DNA of 34,783 bases from an uncultured Collinsella sp. (GCA_900550965.1 URUC01000009.1:1-34783), one strand, 5' to 3'. Positions 16,301 through 25,521 are shown, numbered from the stretch's first letter. Numbers and translations: made by a program. The notes: generated by a model not told the origin, from the letters alone.

Positions 16301-16960
16301 ATGAGTCTCTCCGAGCTCTGGTCGCTCTATGGCCAGAACTATATCGACGCGCTGCTAGCAACCTGGGGCATGACGCTTGAGTCGTTTGCCATCGCCATGG
16401 TGCTGGCCGTCGCCGTCACCGTGATGCGCGTGTCGCCGCTCAAGCCGCTGCGCGTCTTTGGCGACCTGTATGTCCAGGTCTTCCGTAACATCCCCGGCAT
16501 CGCGCTGCTCATTATCGTCGTCTATGCGCTGCCCCCGCTCAAGGTCGTCCTGCCCTACCGCACCTGCGTCATCGTCGCCACGGTGTTGCTGGGCTCGGCC
16601 TTTGGCTCCGAGAACTTTATGAGCGGCATCAACACCGTCGGCGTCGGTCAGGTAGAAGCCGCCCGTTCGCTCGGCATGAGCTTCAACCGTATCCTCGCCA
16701 AGATCGTGATTCCGCAGGCGCTGCGCTCGAGCGTGCTGCCCATGACCAACCTCTTTATCGCCGTCATGCTCACCACCGCGCTCGGCAGTCAGGTACCGCT
16801 TAAACCGCAGGAGCTCACCGGCGTGGTGAGCTACATCAACACGCGCTCGCTCGGCGGCGTCGCCGCGTTCTTTATCTCGGCGCTTGGCTACCTGGGCACG
16901 GCCTTTGTGGTGAGCCACATTGGCAACTACATCGATAAGAAGGTGAGGATCCTCCGATGA
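16301..16960 (+). CDS. Amino acid ABC transporter permease (HisM/GlnP family), first subunit
   Basis: A 219-residue permease with about five membrane spans and the cytoplasmic EAA loop EAARSLGMSFNRILAKIVIP, which contacts the ATPase. The N-terminal pattern (WSLYGQNYIDALLATWGMTL) and the RVFGDLYVQVFRNIPGIALL segment are standard for polar amino acid permeases of the GluC type. GGGAGG lies 5 bases upstream of ATG. The stop overlaps the next gene's start by 4 bases (ATGA), so translation of the two subunits is coupled. It likely forms a heterodimer with the next product. Confidence 0.94.
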   Translation: MSLSELWSLYGQNYIDALLATWGMTLESFAIAMVLAVAVTVMRVSPLKPLRVFGDLYVQVFRNIPGIALLIIVVYALPPLKVVLPYRTCVIVATVLLGSAFGSENFMSGINTVGVGQVEAARSLGMSFNRILAKIVIPQALRSSVLPMTNLFIAVMLTTALGSQVPLKPQELTGVVSYINTRSLGGVAAFFISALGYLGTAFVVSHIGNYIDKKVRILR

Positions 16961-17790
16961 GTAAACATTCCTCCCCTGCACTTACCATGCGCGATGCGCT
17001 CTACGAGGCTCCCGGCCCCAAGATGCGCGCCAAGATTCGCGTCGGCACCGCCATCTCACTTGTTGCCGTGGCCGCGCTCATCGCTCTGGTACTGCAGCGC
17101 TTTTACGTGACCGGCCAGCTTTCGGTCCATTACTGGTACTTCTTTACGCACCTCACCACCTGGAAGTTCCTGCTTGCCGGTTTTGAGGGCACCGTTAAAG
17201 TCGCACTCACCGCCGGCGTCATTGCGCTGGTACTGGGCTTAGCCCTTATGCTCGGCCGCACCAGCGACATTAAGCCGCTGCAGCTGGTCTGCCGCGTGCT
17301 CACCGATTTCTTCCGTGGCGTGCCGAGCCTTCTGTTCATCTACTTCTTCTTTTTGGTGCTGCCCCAGTACAAGATCGCACTGCCGTCGTTTTGGATGCTC
17401 ACGCTTCCCGTCGCGCTCGCTGCGGCCGGCGTACTGGCCGAGATCTTCCGTGCCGGCGTCAATGCCGTGCCGCGCGGCCAGGTCGAGGCCGCCCAGGCGC
17501 TCGGTCTCTCCAAGGCTAAAATCACCTTTAAAATCGTGCTGCCGCAGGCCATTCGGTTTATCATTCCGTCGTTGATTTCGCAGCTTGTGGTCGTCGTCAA
17601 AGACACCACCGTCGCCTACGTGGTGAGCTACCCCGACCTTATGCAAAACGCCCGCGTGCTCATTACCAACTACGACGCCCTCGTGTCGGTCTACCTAGTG
17701 ATCGCGGTCATTTATATCCTCATCAACGTCGCAATCAACAAGGCCGCTGTCTACGTTTCGCGCAAGACCGGCGCGACCATCATTCGCTAA
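16957..17790 (+). CDS. Amino acid ABC transporter permease (HisM/GlnP family), second subunit
   Basis: A 277-residue permease with a longer N-terminus than its partner, about six membrane spans and the EAA loop EAAQALGLSKAKITFKIVLP. LTDFFRGVPSLLFIYFFF and KDTTVAYVVSYPDL are typical for the GluD-like member of the pair. It overlaps the preceding gene by 4 bases and is followed after 36 bases by the ATPase gene. Together with the two neighbours it forms the membrane importer for the substrate captured by the lipoprotein encoded at 15167. Confidence 0.94.
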   Translation: MSKHSSPALTMRDALYEAPGPKMRAKIRVGTAISLVAVAALIALVLQRFYVTGQLSVHYWYFFTHLTTWKFLLAGFEGTVKVALTAGVIALVLGLALMLGRTSDIKPLQLVCRVLTDFFRGVPSLLFIYFFFLVLPQYKIALPSFWMLTLPVALAAAGVLAEIFRAGVNAVPRGQVEAAQALGLSKAKITFKIVLPQAIRFIIPSLISQLVVVVKDTTVAYVVSYPDLMQNARVLITNYDALVSVYLVIAVIYILINVAINKAAVYVSRKTGATIIR

Positions 17791-17826
17791 CGATTTACCA
17801 TTTCGAGTCATAAGGAGCCGAGCACC

Positions 17827-18591
<765 letters not shown>

Positions 18592-18643
18592 CCCAATTGC
18601 CATATCCGCTCGCCATGACCATCCAAACTCGAAAGCAACACCT

Positions 18644-19453
18644 ATGATCGGAACTCGCACTTCATCGTCATACACCCCGCACGTCAACGTCGACCCCGCC
18701 GACCGTCCGCTCATCCTGGTGGCGCCGCGCTGGGAAGAGGCGAAGCCGTTTTTAAGCGAAACGCTCTCCCCCAACGAGGAAATCGCAAGTGTCTTTGTCG
18801 ATGCCATCCTTGCCGCCGGCGGCCTGCCGCTGCAGATGTCCATCACCGAGGACATTGAGGTCATCCGCCATTACGTCGATATCGCCGACGGTATCGCCAT
18901 CCCCGGCGGCCCGGACGTCAACCCCAAGCGCTGGGGCGATGAGCGCCCTTACGACCCCACGCTATGCTGCGAGATCCGCGATCGTTTTGAGTTCAAGCTG
19001 GTTAACGAGGTGCTTCGCGCCAAGAAGCCGCTCTTTACCACCTGCCGCGGCACGCAGCTGCTCAACGTCGCCACCGGTGGCACCCTATGCATGGACGTGC
19101 CGAGCTTGGGCGCGCGCGAGGGCCGCACGCAGTGGCGCCATACCCATGTGCTCAACGACCCCGTGCATCCCGTCGAGGTCGTGCCGGGCTCGCTGTTGGA
19201 GCGCGCGCTTGGCGGGCACAGGCTGATCCAGACCAACTCCGCACACCACTGCTGCGTCGATCATCTGGGTAAGAGCACGCGTTTGGTCGCCAAGGCAACC
19301 GACGGCGTTCCCGAGTGCATCGAGGTCGAAGGCCAGCCATTCTGCTTGGGCGTGCAATGGCACCCTGAGTACACGTGGAAGACGCTCGAGACCGACTTTA
19401 ACCTGTGGAAGTCGTTTGTCGAAGCAGCGGCCAAGGTAAAGCAGGCCCGCTAG
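18644..19453 (+). CDS. Peptidase C26 / gamma-glutamyl-gamma-aminobutyrate hydrolase family protein
   Basis: A 269-residue class I glutamine-amidotransferase-fold hydrolase. The catalytic triad is Cys134 (TTCRGTQLLN, matching the family CRGxQ motif), His240 and Glu242 (GVQWHPEY). DGIAIPGGPDVNP is the family's PGGxDxxP oxyanion segment. Relatives (PuuD type) split gamma-glutamyl bonds in the cytosol, releasing glutamate. The start ATG 18644 has only a weak ribosome site (GAAAG), perhaps because the gene is read through from the ABC operon. Its place behind an amino acid importer suggests the imported compound may be a glutamyl derivative; this is inference. Confidence 0.88.
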   Translation: MIGTRTSSSYTPHVNVDPADRPLILVAPRWEEAKPFLSETLSPNEEIASVFVDAILAAGGLPLQMSITEDIEVIRHYVDIADGIAIPGGPDVNPKRWGDERPYDPTLCCEIRDRFEFKLVNEVLRAKKPLFTTCRGTQLLNVATGGTLCMDVPSLGAREGRTQWRHTHVLNDPVHPVEVVPGSLLERALGGHRLIQTNSAHHCCVDHLGKSTRLVAKATDGVPECIEVEGQPFCLGVQWHPEYTWKTLETDFNLWKSFVEAAAKVKQAR

Positions 19454-19487
19454 CTCGCGAACCACTCAGGTTAAAGCCTCCTAAGCC

Positions 19488-19530
19488 AGGGGGGCGGGCA
19501 CCAGCTACGGTGCCCGCCCCCCTGTATTTG
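19488..19530 (+). terminator. Terminator of the ABC importer operon
   Basis: A 15-bp perfect stem AGGGGGGCGGGCACC/GGTGCCCGCCCCCCT with a 6-base loop; the following run GTATTTG is short of T but the stem is very stable. Confidence 0.75.
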
Positions 19531-19562
19531 ATATGCTCGGTATGATTATCCCTCACAAACAA

Positions 19563-20381
19563 TCAGAGAAATCTCGACCACAATCGGTCGACAGTAAAGC
19601 AAATGGCAACAACGCTTGCTACGTTTATGAGACAGTCAATTAAAATCGAAATGCATTGACCATTCCCCAACGGGGTCACGCCGCAAATCCACATGAGCAT
19701 CGAGGCTGGAAGCGGAAGCATGGAATTGGCCCCGATCTGTATGTAGATCGCTACGACGTTGACAAGCAGCAGCATGCCAATCGGACCGAAGCCGGCCCCA
19801 AAATAGGAAACAGCGATCACGCAAGAGACCACATATGCAAGACAGACGGCACTCGCCAGAAGAAGTCGATAGCAAAATATATTCAGGTTGAAATACTGTT
19901 GAGCATCCAAAACGATCGTGCAATTAAGGCAGTACAAAACGACGCTCGACAGGATAAAAGCGCCCAAAAGCGCGAAAGAAGACAGCATCGCTCGCGCAAC
20001 GATAGCGCACACACGCTTCCCTCCCCGAGCCTCCGACAACCCCCACGGTTCCTCAATAAAGCCCGAACTGACAAAGCGCGGTACAATGCAAGCCGCGATG
20101 AACGGAAAGAACAATGCATGAGCCAATGGGGCTACGTTGAACAGCAGACCACGAAAAACCTCTGCATTACCAAATAGAAGGACATCCTCCGCCGATAGCG
20201 GAAGCGTCGGGTCTGGGAAAAAGCCCAAGAAACTGTTCTCACGGAGGCTACAGAACCACATCGGGAAAGAATTAAGCTGCAATATCACCATGTACGCATA
20301 AATTACCAGGATTAAGGCGTACGCCCATTTGCTCACATGCTTCAATTCTGACTGGAGAAGTCTTTTAATCTGACGAGCCAT
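19563..20381 (-). CDS. ABC-2-type permease, second subunit of a LanFEG-like exporter
   Basis: A 272-residue membrane protein with about six spans, including VFRGLLFNVAPLAHALFFPFIAA and AMLSSFALLGAFILSSVVLYCL. It resembles the LanE/LanG and BcrB class of short ABC-2 permeases used in bacteriocin immunity or bacitracin-type export. Start is ATG 20381, which overlaps the upstream permease gene by 17 bases, with GGGGG as ribosome site. It is the last gene of the minus-strand unit ATPase-permease-permease. Substrate unknown. Base composition is lower in GC than neighbouring genes. Confidence 0.75.
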   Translation of the reverse strand: MARQIKRLLQSELKHVSKWAYALILVIYAYMVILQLNSFPMWFCSLRENSFLGFFPDPTLPLSAEDVLLFGNAEVFRGLLFNVAPLAHALFFPFIAACIVPRFVSSGFIEEPWGLSEARGGKRVCAIVARAMLSSFALLGAFILSSVVLYCLNCTIVLDAQQYFNLNIFCYRLLLASAVCLAYVVSCVIAVSYFGAGFGPIGMLLLVNVVAIYIQIGANSMLPLPASMLMWICGVTPLGNGQCISILIDCLINVASVVAICFTVDRLWSRFL

Positions 20382-21189
20382 TGAGCACACCCCCAGCGCG
20401 AAAGCTCAAGAGAGCGTAAATCAATACCGATAGACAGCTGGCTGCCACGCCATATCCCAGAAGCGTCAGCTGCCCCATATCGCTATACCCAAGGGCACAT
20501 CCGACTCCAAGGTACGGCCCCGGAAGGAAGAAGATCCATCGCAAGGATGGTATAGGTGCCTGAAGGAAGGCTCCGTAGAGCGTCAAGCTCATGACAAATC
20601 CAATAATTATCGCAGCCCCGCTCAATACAGCGCTGCCTGTAATCCGATAGATGGTCACCGTCTCCAGCGCAATCGATATCACCAATACGGCGTTAATCAT
20701 CATTGCGGGCAAAAATGCAGCCAGCATGCTATGCGCATAGTTTTGCCCTCCGCGTGTTATCGCTATTGCAAACAGAAGAAGGCAAAGCGCGCTATACGCT
20801 GCGCCAATTATTAAAGCAGACGAAAATGCATGGGCTAGAGCCCCATAAAAGCGGTTGAGACCTCTTGCCGAAGAAATTCGGTGCCCCTCTTTATAGCCAT
20901 GCTCCTGTAAAAGCACCAAACAAACGATGAGTGGAACGAACAGGGATGTACCGGCAAAAGCGCTGCGCGCAAGGGACTCATCAGGCGCAGAAGGATCGAT
21001 TGCATTCCAGAGGAAACCAATATCCTCCCCACAAACGCCATAGCCAAAGGCGAGCAACGTTGTTCCGTTTTTTAGAAAGATGCCGAAGAGAAGGCCGAAC
21101 GCCAGCATAAGCGCAAGACCAAACTTCGCCGGAAATATCCTGTGCAAACGCATCATATCTGCCTTTATGGGATGGATCGCCCGCTTCAT
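20365..21189 (-). CDS. ABC-2-type permease, first subunit of a LanFEG-like exporter
   Basis: A 274-residue integral membrane protein with about six spans (first near residues 22-42, GLALMLAFGLLFGIFL; others including TSLFVPLIVCLVLL and LIIGAAYSALCLLLFAIAI). The order and size match one permease of two-permease ABC systems such as LanFEG. It overlaps the ATPase gene by 4 bases and the second permease gene by 17 bases, so all three are translationally linked. A 60-base stretch inside it counts to about 52% GC, against about 67% in dxs. No substrate evidence is visible. Confidence 0.78.
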   Translation of the reverse strand: MKRAIHPIKADMMRLHRIFPAKFGLALMLAFGLLFGIFLKNGTTLLAFGYGVCGEDIGFLWNAIDPSAPDESLARSAFAGTSLFVPLIVCLVLLQEHGYKEGHRISSARGLNRFYGALAHAFSSALIIGAAYSALCLLLFAIAITRGGQNYAHSMLAAFLPAMMINAVLVISIALETVTIYRITGSAVLSGAAIIIGFVMSLTLYGAFLQAPIPSLRWIFFLPGPYLGVGCALGYSDMGQLTLLGYGVAASCLSVLIYALLSFRAGGVLNGSSD

Positions 21190-21911
21190 AGCGAGACCGC
21201 CTTCATCAAGCGCCTGTAATACTCTTTTAGGGATGGCGCCTCATCCCTTATGACGTCCATCGATTCCTTTTTCAGCAGTTCGCCGTCATGAAGAAACAGG
21301 CAGCTTGTTGCAACCGATGCCAGCTCATCCAAATCATGACTAGAGATGAGCATGGTCTTACCCTGCTCTCGATTCAATCGACCGATAAGGGCCCATATAC
21401 TCTCGATGCCCAGCGGGTCCAACCCGTTTGCTGGCTCATCAAAAATAAGCAGATCAGTGTCACCCAACAAAGCTGTAGCTATATCCAGCCGCCGTTTCAT
21501 TCCCAGAGAAAAACTGCTCACGCTCTTTTTCTCATCGGCATCCAGCCCGACTAGGCTCAAAACGCGAGGAATCTCACGCTTCTCATCAAGCCCCCATTCC
21601 GCACATCGGATTTGAAGATTCTCAACCGCACTGAGAGATTGGTATGCTCCACTGGAATCTGGTACATAGCCGACACGCGTCCGCATCAGGCTAAGCTCTT
21701 TTTTTGATTTGCCTCCGAAGAGTTCCACGCTTCCCGACGATGGCCCACAGAGGCCCAGCACTATTTTAATAAGCGTGCTTTTACCCGCCCCGTTTGCACC
21801 GACAAGGGCACAGAGCTCAGACTGATGCACCTCGAAGGAAACGTCATGCAAAACGTGCCGTTTCCCGTAGCGTTTTGAAACTTTTGATAGCTTTATCGCT
21901 GATGCGTTCAT
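21186..21911 (-). CDS. ABC transporter ATPase, LanF/BcrA-like
   Basis: A 241-residue ATPase: Walker A GANGAGKST, a signature changed to SFSLGMKRRL (typical of BcrA/LanF-type exporters), Walker B LLIFDEPANGLDP and switch histidine SSHDLDEL. ATG 21911 is chosen (AGGAGG but only 3 bases away); ATG 21947 (MSCFAIK, with GGAAGGAA) is a real alternative. Starts further upstream are excluded because the promoter lies at 21982-22010. It drives the two permeases that follow with overlaps. Systems of this make-up export or exclude antimicrobial peptides and similar amphiphiles from the membrane; that role is inferred. Confidence 0.85.
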   Translation of the reverse strand: MNASAIKLSKVSKRYGKRHVLHDVSFEVHQSELCALVGANGAGKSTLIKIVLGLCGPSSGSVELFGGKSKKELSLMRTRVGYVPDSSGAYQSLSAVENLQIRCAEWGLDEKREIPRVLSLVGLDADEKKSVSSFSLGMKRRLDIATALLGDTDLLIFDEPANGLDPLGIESIWALIGRLNREQGKTMLISSHDLDELASVATSCLFLHDGELLKKESMDVIRDEAPSLKEYYRRLMKAVSL

Positions 21912-21981
21912 TGTCCTCCTGTTCCGCTTGATAGCAAAACAGCTCATATCGTTCCTTCCTTTATCGTTTTCCATAGTTGTT

Positions 21982-22010
21982 ATTGTTTCTCGATAACACA
22001 TATTTGTCAA
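21982..22010 (-). promoter_or_regulatory. Promoter of the LanFEG-like operon
   Basis: On the minus strand TTGACA (22005-22010) is a perfect -35 and AACAAT (21982-21987) a fair -10 with a 17-base spacer. GTTAT and ATAAC form a dyad across the spacer and -10, a possible repressor site. Confidence 0.7.
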
Positions 22011-22016
22011 GATAAT

Positions 22017-22050
22017 CTAAAAGAAAGAACCCGTGTTAGACACGGGTTCC
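22017..22050 (-). terminator. Terminator after the XRE regulator gene
   Basis: Stem GAACCCGTG/CACGGGTTC with a 5-base loop, followed on the minus strand by TTTCTTTT. It separates the DUF2975/XRE unit from the ABC exporter operon. Confidence 0.88.
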
Positions 22051-22087
22051 TTCACGCTGATATTTCGTTTTAGTTGTTCGCCTTAAG

Positions 22088-22417
22088 CTACTCGTCACTC
22101 AAATCGACAGCAAAGACTGATGTCGGAAGCGACGCCTCGTTGCCTCCGCCATCCCGCATCTGTCTCACAACATTTTTTGCGCGCTCGACAATAAGCTCCT
22201 CAAGCTCTTTCTCGCTCACGCGCTGAATAATATCTCCCGGTTGACAATCAAGCTCATCACAGATTTCGAGAAGCGTCTTAAGGCGAATAGCTTTTACTTT
22301 TCCGTTTCTTAGCTTTGAAATATTCGCCGGAGTATGCCCCGTCGCCCGAATCAGATCAGCGCTGGTCTTTCCGGTCTTAAGCAGCTGCGTCTCAAGCTCG
22401 ATGATGAGATAGCTCAT
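22088..22417 (-). CDS. XRE-family (YozG-like) helix-turn-helix regulator
   Basis: A 109-residue protein with a Cro/C1-type helix-turn-helix at about residues 8-65 (SADLIRATGHTPANISKLRN, then TLLEICDELDCQPGDII). The C-terminal 40 residues are a charged helix and a short tail. Small regulators of this type are usually paired with a DUF2975 membrane protein, which is encoded 8 bases upstream here. AGGAGG lies a few bases before ATG. It probably controls its own operon, whose upstream region has a 32-bp dyad, and perhaps the ABC exporter downstream. Confidence 0.88.
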   Translation of the reverse strand: MSYLIIELETQLLKTGKTSADLIRATGHTPANISKLRNGKVKAIRLKTLLEICDELDCQPGDIIQRVSEKELEELIVERAKNVVRQMRDGGGNEASLPTSVFAVDLSDE

Positions 22418-22425
22418 GTTTCCTC

Positions 22426-22986
22426 CTACACAAGCTCGTCAGACTGCTCTTGGAGCAGCGAGGCATAACTCCAGATCGCCGAGATAAACAGACAGACAAC
22501 TGCGCCGATAAACGACCCCGCATCAAAGGTAGCGCCTTGGCAAATCTCAATAACGAAGGAATGAGGCACGATGTAAAGCTCCAGTCCGCCAATGGTGAGA
22601 TTGACCGATCCATAGGCACCAACAAGCGAAACCGCGGCGTTAACAGCAAAGGCAAGCGCGAGAACACGGATAAGCCGCACATGCGTCTTGGTAAAGGGCG
22701 AGACGCCCCGAGAGATGTTATGGCTGATTCCGCACAAAACGACAAGCGAAACACCCACGACGAGTGCCAGGCACAGCCCGCTTGGGATAACGATGCTCCC
22801 GCCATCGAGAAGCGTCACGACACCGAAAGAATCGACAGAAACAACGTTTGCAACCGCATACCAGATCACGTAAACAACCAACGCGGCAAAAGCGACGAGC
22901 ATTCCCGCAAAAACGACCGCCATGCAAAAGCCAAGCTTCCTTACAGTCTCGCCCGCCTTGGCCATACGCTGAACGCTGTTGGACAT
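22426..22986 (-). CDS. DUF2975 membrane protein
   Basis: A 186-residue protein with four membrane spans (about 18-42, 60-85, 105-127, 155-178) and the family pattern SRGVSPFTKTHVRLIRVLAL in the loop between the second and third spans. DUF2975 proteins are of unknown function and nearly always sit beside a small XRE regulator, as here; they may sense a membrane signal and control that regulator. Start is ATG 22986 with GAGGGTGA upstream; an in-frame ATG at 23085 lies beyond the operator dyad and is not credible. Confidence 0.85.
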   Translation of the reverse strand: MSNSVQRMAKAGETVRKLGFCMAVVFAGMLVAFAALVVYVIWYAVANVVSVDSFGVVTLLDGGSIVIPSGLCLALVVGVSLVVLCGISHNISRGVSPFTKTHVRLIRVLALAFAVNAAVSLVGAYGSVNLTIGGLELYIVPHSFVIEICQGATFDAGSFIGAVVCLFISAIWSYASLLQEQSDELV

Positions 22987-23007
22987 ACACTCACCCTCAT
23001 CGAATCT

Positions 23008-23039
23008 ATCGTTATTCGAACAGTTTATCGAACAACGAT
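23008..23039. promoter_or_regulatory. 32-bp operator-like dyad before the DUF2975/XRE operon
   Basis: ATCGTTATTCGA (23008-23019) and TCGAACAACGAT (23028-23039) are complementary at 11 of 12 positions across an 8-base AT-rich centre, 22 bases upstream of the DUF2975 start. This is a good candidate site for the adjacent XRE regulator. Confidence 0.6.
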
Positions 23040-23128
23040 ATGGATTGCATGCGGAAAGCCCCGCCAGTGCGCATAGGCCATTCACTAATCAGAAGAGATG
23101 AGCGTGGATTTTTGGACACGTATCGAAC

Positions 23129-23192
23129 GAGCGTGGATAATCTCCCACTTTGAGGCCGCCACCGGGCCTAAAACGGGAGATTATCCACGCTC
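23129..23192. repeat. 64-bp palindrome with an extra half-arm
   Basis: An 18-bp perfect stem GAGCGTGGATAATCTCCC (23129-23146) with its complement at 23175-23192; inner AGGCC/GGCCT pairing narrows the loop to a few bases. A second copy of the left arm's end, ATGAGCGTGGAT, lies at 23098-23109 in direct orientation and can pair with the same right arm. No T run follows in either direction. It lies 24 bases past the Hpt gene stop codon. Confidence 0.82.
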
Positions 23193-23216
23193 ATAGTCAT
23201 CAAGGCTCACAGCCTC

Positions 23217-23573
23217 TTACTCGGCCGCCTCGCGCAGGGCCGACATCGTAGCCGCATATTGCTGCTGCAACGCATGCATTCCCTCGCGAGCGCCGTCAAC
23301 GGCATCGGCGCCGCGCAGCGCTTCGGTCACCACGACCGCCGGCTCGTACAGATTATCGAATCCCAGGTTCTGGCTCACGCCCTTGAGCGTGTGCGCTGCC
23401 ATAAACGCACCTTCGGCGTCTCCTGCCGCCATGGCGGCCTCCAGCTTGTCCATGCTCTCGTCATCCAAAAACTTGAGGGCAAAGCGGGCAAGCATTTCCT
23501 CGCCCATCAGCCGAGCGCACGCGTCATCATAATTAGCGCCGATCTTCTCATACGCCTCACGCATGGAAATCAT
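23217..23573 (-). CDS. Histidine phosphotransfer (Hpt) domain protein
   Basis: A 118-residue all-helical Hpt protein. The phosphorylatable His61 is in AHTLKGVSQNLG, matching the family HxLKG motif. Hpt proteins relay phosphate between receiver domains in multistep phosphorelays. It lies 23 bases downstream of the REC-containing HD-GYP gene and is co-transcribed with it, so the receiver domain of that protein is the obvious partner. No histidine kinase gene is in the window. ATG 23573 has AGGAG 9 bases upstream. Confidence 0.9.
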   Translation of the reverse strand: MISMREAYEKIGANYDDACARLMGEEMLARFALKFLDDESMDKLEAAMAAGDAEGAFMAAHTLKGVSQNLGFDNLYEPAVVVTEALRGADAVDGAREGMHALQQQYAATMSALREAAE

Positions 23574-23596
23574 GGATTAAAACTCCTTTGGTCAAA

Positions 23597-25477
23597 CTAA
23601 ATCGTGGGAAACGCGACAACGTCGGCGGGGCGTGCCAACGTCTCGGCAATACGGTCTTGCACCTCGAGCAGGCAATCGAGCAGCAGCGGGTTAAAGGTGC
23701 CGCACTTACCGTCCAGGATCATCTGGATCGCCTCCTCGTGCGGGATAGCGTCCTTGTACACGCGCACGCTCGTCAGTGCATCGTACACGTCAGCCACCGA
23801 AACCACCTGCGCGGCGATGGGAATTTCGTCGCCCTTAAGGCCATCGGGATAACCCTTGCCGTCCCAGCGCTCGTGATGCCAACGCGCAATCTGGTACGCA
23901 TATTCCATAAGCGCATTGCCGGCGTGATGGCTGCCCAGCTCGAGCAGCATGTTGGCGCCAATCGTGGTATGCGTCTTCATAATCTCGAATTCCTCGGGCG
24001 TGAGGCGCCCGGGCTTGTTGAGGATCGCATCGTCAATCGACATCTTGCCGATATCGTGCAGCGCCGAAGCCAGGGCGATCGTGGAGCGTTCCTCATTGTC
24101 GAGGGAGATCGTGCCGCTACGCTGAACCAGATAGCCAAGCAGCAGCTCGGTCAGCTTTTCGATGTTCGTAACGTGCCTACCGCTCTCGCCGTTGCGAAGC
24201 TCCATGACGCCGGCCATGATGTCGATGAGCATGCGACTGTTCTTGACGCGCTCGTTGTACTGTTGGGACAGCAGGTTCGTCAGGCGGCGCTGTTTGGCGT
24301 ACAGGCGGATGGTGTTGCTTACGCGGCGGCGCACGACACGGGAGTCAAACGGGCGGTTGATATAGTCTGAGGCGCCCAGCTCGTACGCGCGCAGAACCGC
24401 ATCATCGGAATCTTCGCTCGAAATCATGATGACAGGCAGATTATCGATACCCGATCGGCGCGACAGATCGGCCAGCACCTCAAAGCCGCTTATGCCCGGC
24501 ATCACAATGTCCAGCAGCACGAGCGACAACTCATCGCCATAGCGGTCGACCATGTCGAGCGCCGCACGACCGTTATCGGCCTCGAGGATGCAATGCTCGT
24601 CCTTGAGCATCTCGCTGAGAATGGCTCGGTTCATCTCGGAGTCATCGGCGATAAGCACCAAAGGCTTTTCGCTTTGGAAGGCCTCGATGGAATCGGCATC
24701 GGTCACGACCGTACCGGCTTTTGCCTTAGCGCGGCTCAGTAACTGAGCAGCGCGGCCAACGCCCTCATCGACCGTCTCGCCATGAATGCGAACGCCACCA
24801 ACACATGCCGTCAAGCTCACGTACTCATGGCCCGGAATAATCGTGGAATGAACGGCATCGGACACCTGATGCAGGCGACGGGTGAAGTCATCGGAGGGAA
24901 TATTGGGCATGACAACCACAAACTTGTCGCAGCCATAGCGCACAAGCTCGTCAGTCGAACGGATTCCGCTGCGTATGGCTGTCGCCACAGCACCGAGCGC
25001 AAGGTCGCCGGCATGACGGCCACACGTATCGTTGAAGGCCCTAAAATCATCAACGTCGATCATCGCAACGCCGGCATTCATGCGGGCGCTGCGAAGCTTT
25101 TCCTCGTAATATCGGCGATTGCGCACGCTCGTCAGCACGTCGGTGTAGACAAGGTCCTCTTCCGCGGCCTCTTGCTCATCAATCGGACGCACCATCAGCA
25201 AGACGTGAGGCTCGCCCTCGACCTTCAGAGGGCGTAGACGGGCGCGGTACTCAGTGCCATCATTGAGCAGTTGCTCCGACACCTCATCGGAGTCTGCCAA
25301 AGCCTCAAGACTCGACTGACGCAGACAAGGGCAGCGATCGCCGGCGAGCAAGCAGTTAGGCTCACTCTTAATCTGATCGGCCGACAGTAAACGCACCACG
25401 GGGTAGGTCTTCGCGACGCGGGCGACCTCGACGGCAGCCTCCTCGTCGGTTAGATTGACCTCGTGATTATTGAGCAT
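23597..25477 (-). CDS. GGDEF-like / receiver / HD-GYP signalling protein
   Basis: A 626-residue cytosolic protein. Residues 1-105 contain a cysteine cluster (Cys42, 49, 51) and no clear fold; 108-262 is a GGDEF-type domain whose active-site motif is GCDKF (182-186), so cyclase activity is doubtful; 272-388 is a receiver with phospho-acceptor Asp323 (LLDIVMPG) but Arg375 where a conserved Lys is expected; 411-610 is an HD-GYP phosphodiesterase with HDIGK (474-478) and HHERWDGKGYP. HD-GYP domains cleave cyclic di-GMP. ATG 25477 has GAAAGGG upstream; the in-frame ATG at 25630 is preceded by no such site. It forms a unit with the Hpt gene. Confidence 0.9.
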   Translation of the reverse strand: MLNNHEVNLTDEEAAVEVARVAKTYPVVRLLSADQIKSEPNCLLAGDRCPCLRQSSLEALADSDEVSEQLLNDGTEYRARLRPLKVEGEPHVLLMVRPIDEQEAAEEDLVYTDVLTSVRNRRYYEEKLRSARMNAGVAMIDVDDFRAFNDTCGRHAGDLALGAVATAIRSGIRSTDELVRYGCDKFVVVMPNIPSDDFTRRLHQVSDAVHSTIIPGHEYVSLTACVGGVRIHGETVDEGVGRAAQLLSRAKAKAGTVVTDADSIEAFQSEKPLVLIADDSEMNRAILSEMLKDEHCILEADNGRAALDMVDRYGDELSLVLLDIVMPGISGFEVLADLSRRSGIDNLPVIMISSEDSDDAVLRAYELGASDYINRPFDSRVVRRRVSNTIRLYAKQRRLTNLLSQQYNERVKNSRMLIDIMAGVMELRNGESGRHVTNIEKLTELLLGYLVQRSGTISLDNEERSTIALASALHDIGKMSIDDAILNKPGRLTPEEFEIMKTHTTIGANMLLELGSHHAGNALMEYAYQIARWHHERWDGKGYPDGLKGDEIPIAAQVVSVADVYDALTSVRVYKDAIPHEEAIQMILDGKCGTFNPLLLDCLLEVQDRIAETLARPADVVAFPTI

Positions 25478-25521
25478 ATGGGGCCCTTTCGATAGTTTCG
25501 CATGGAGCGGTGGGTTCCAAA

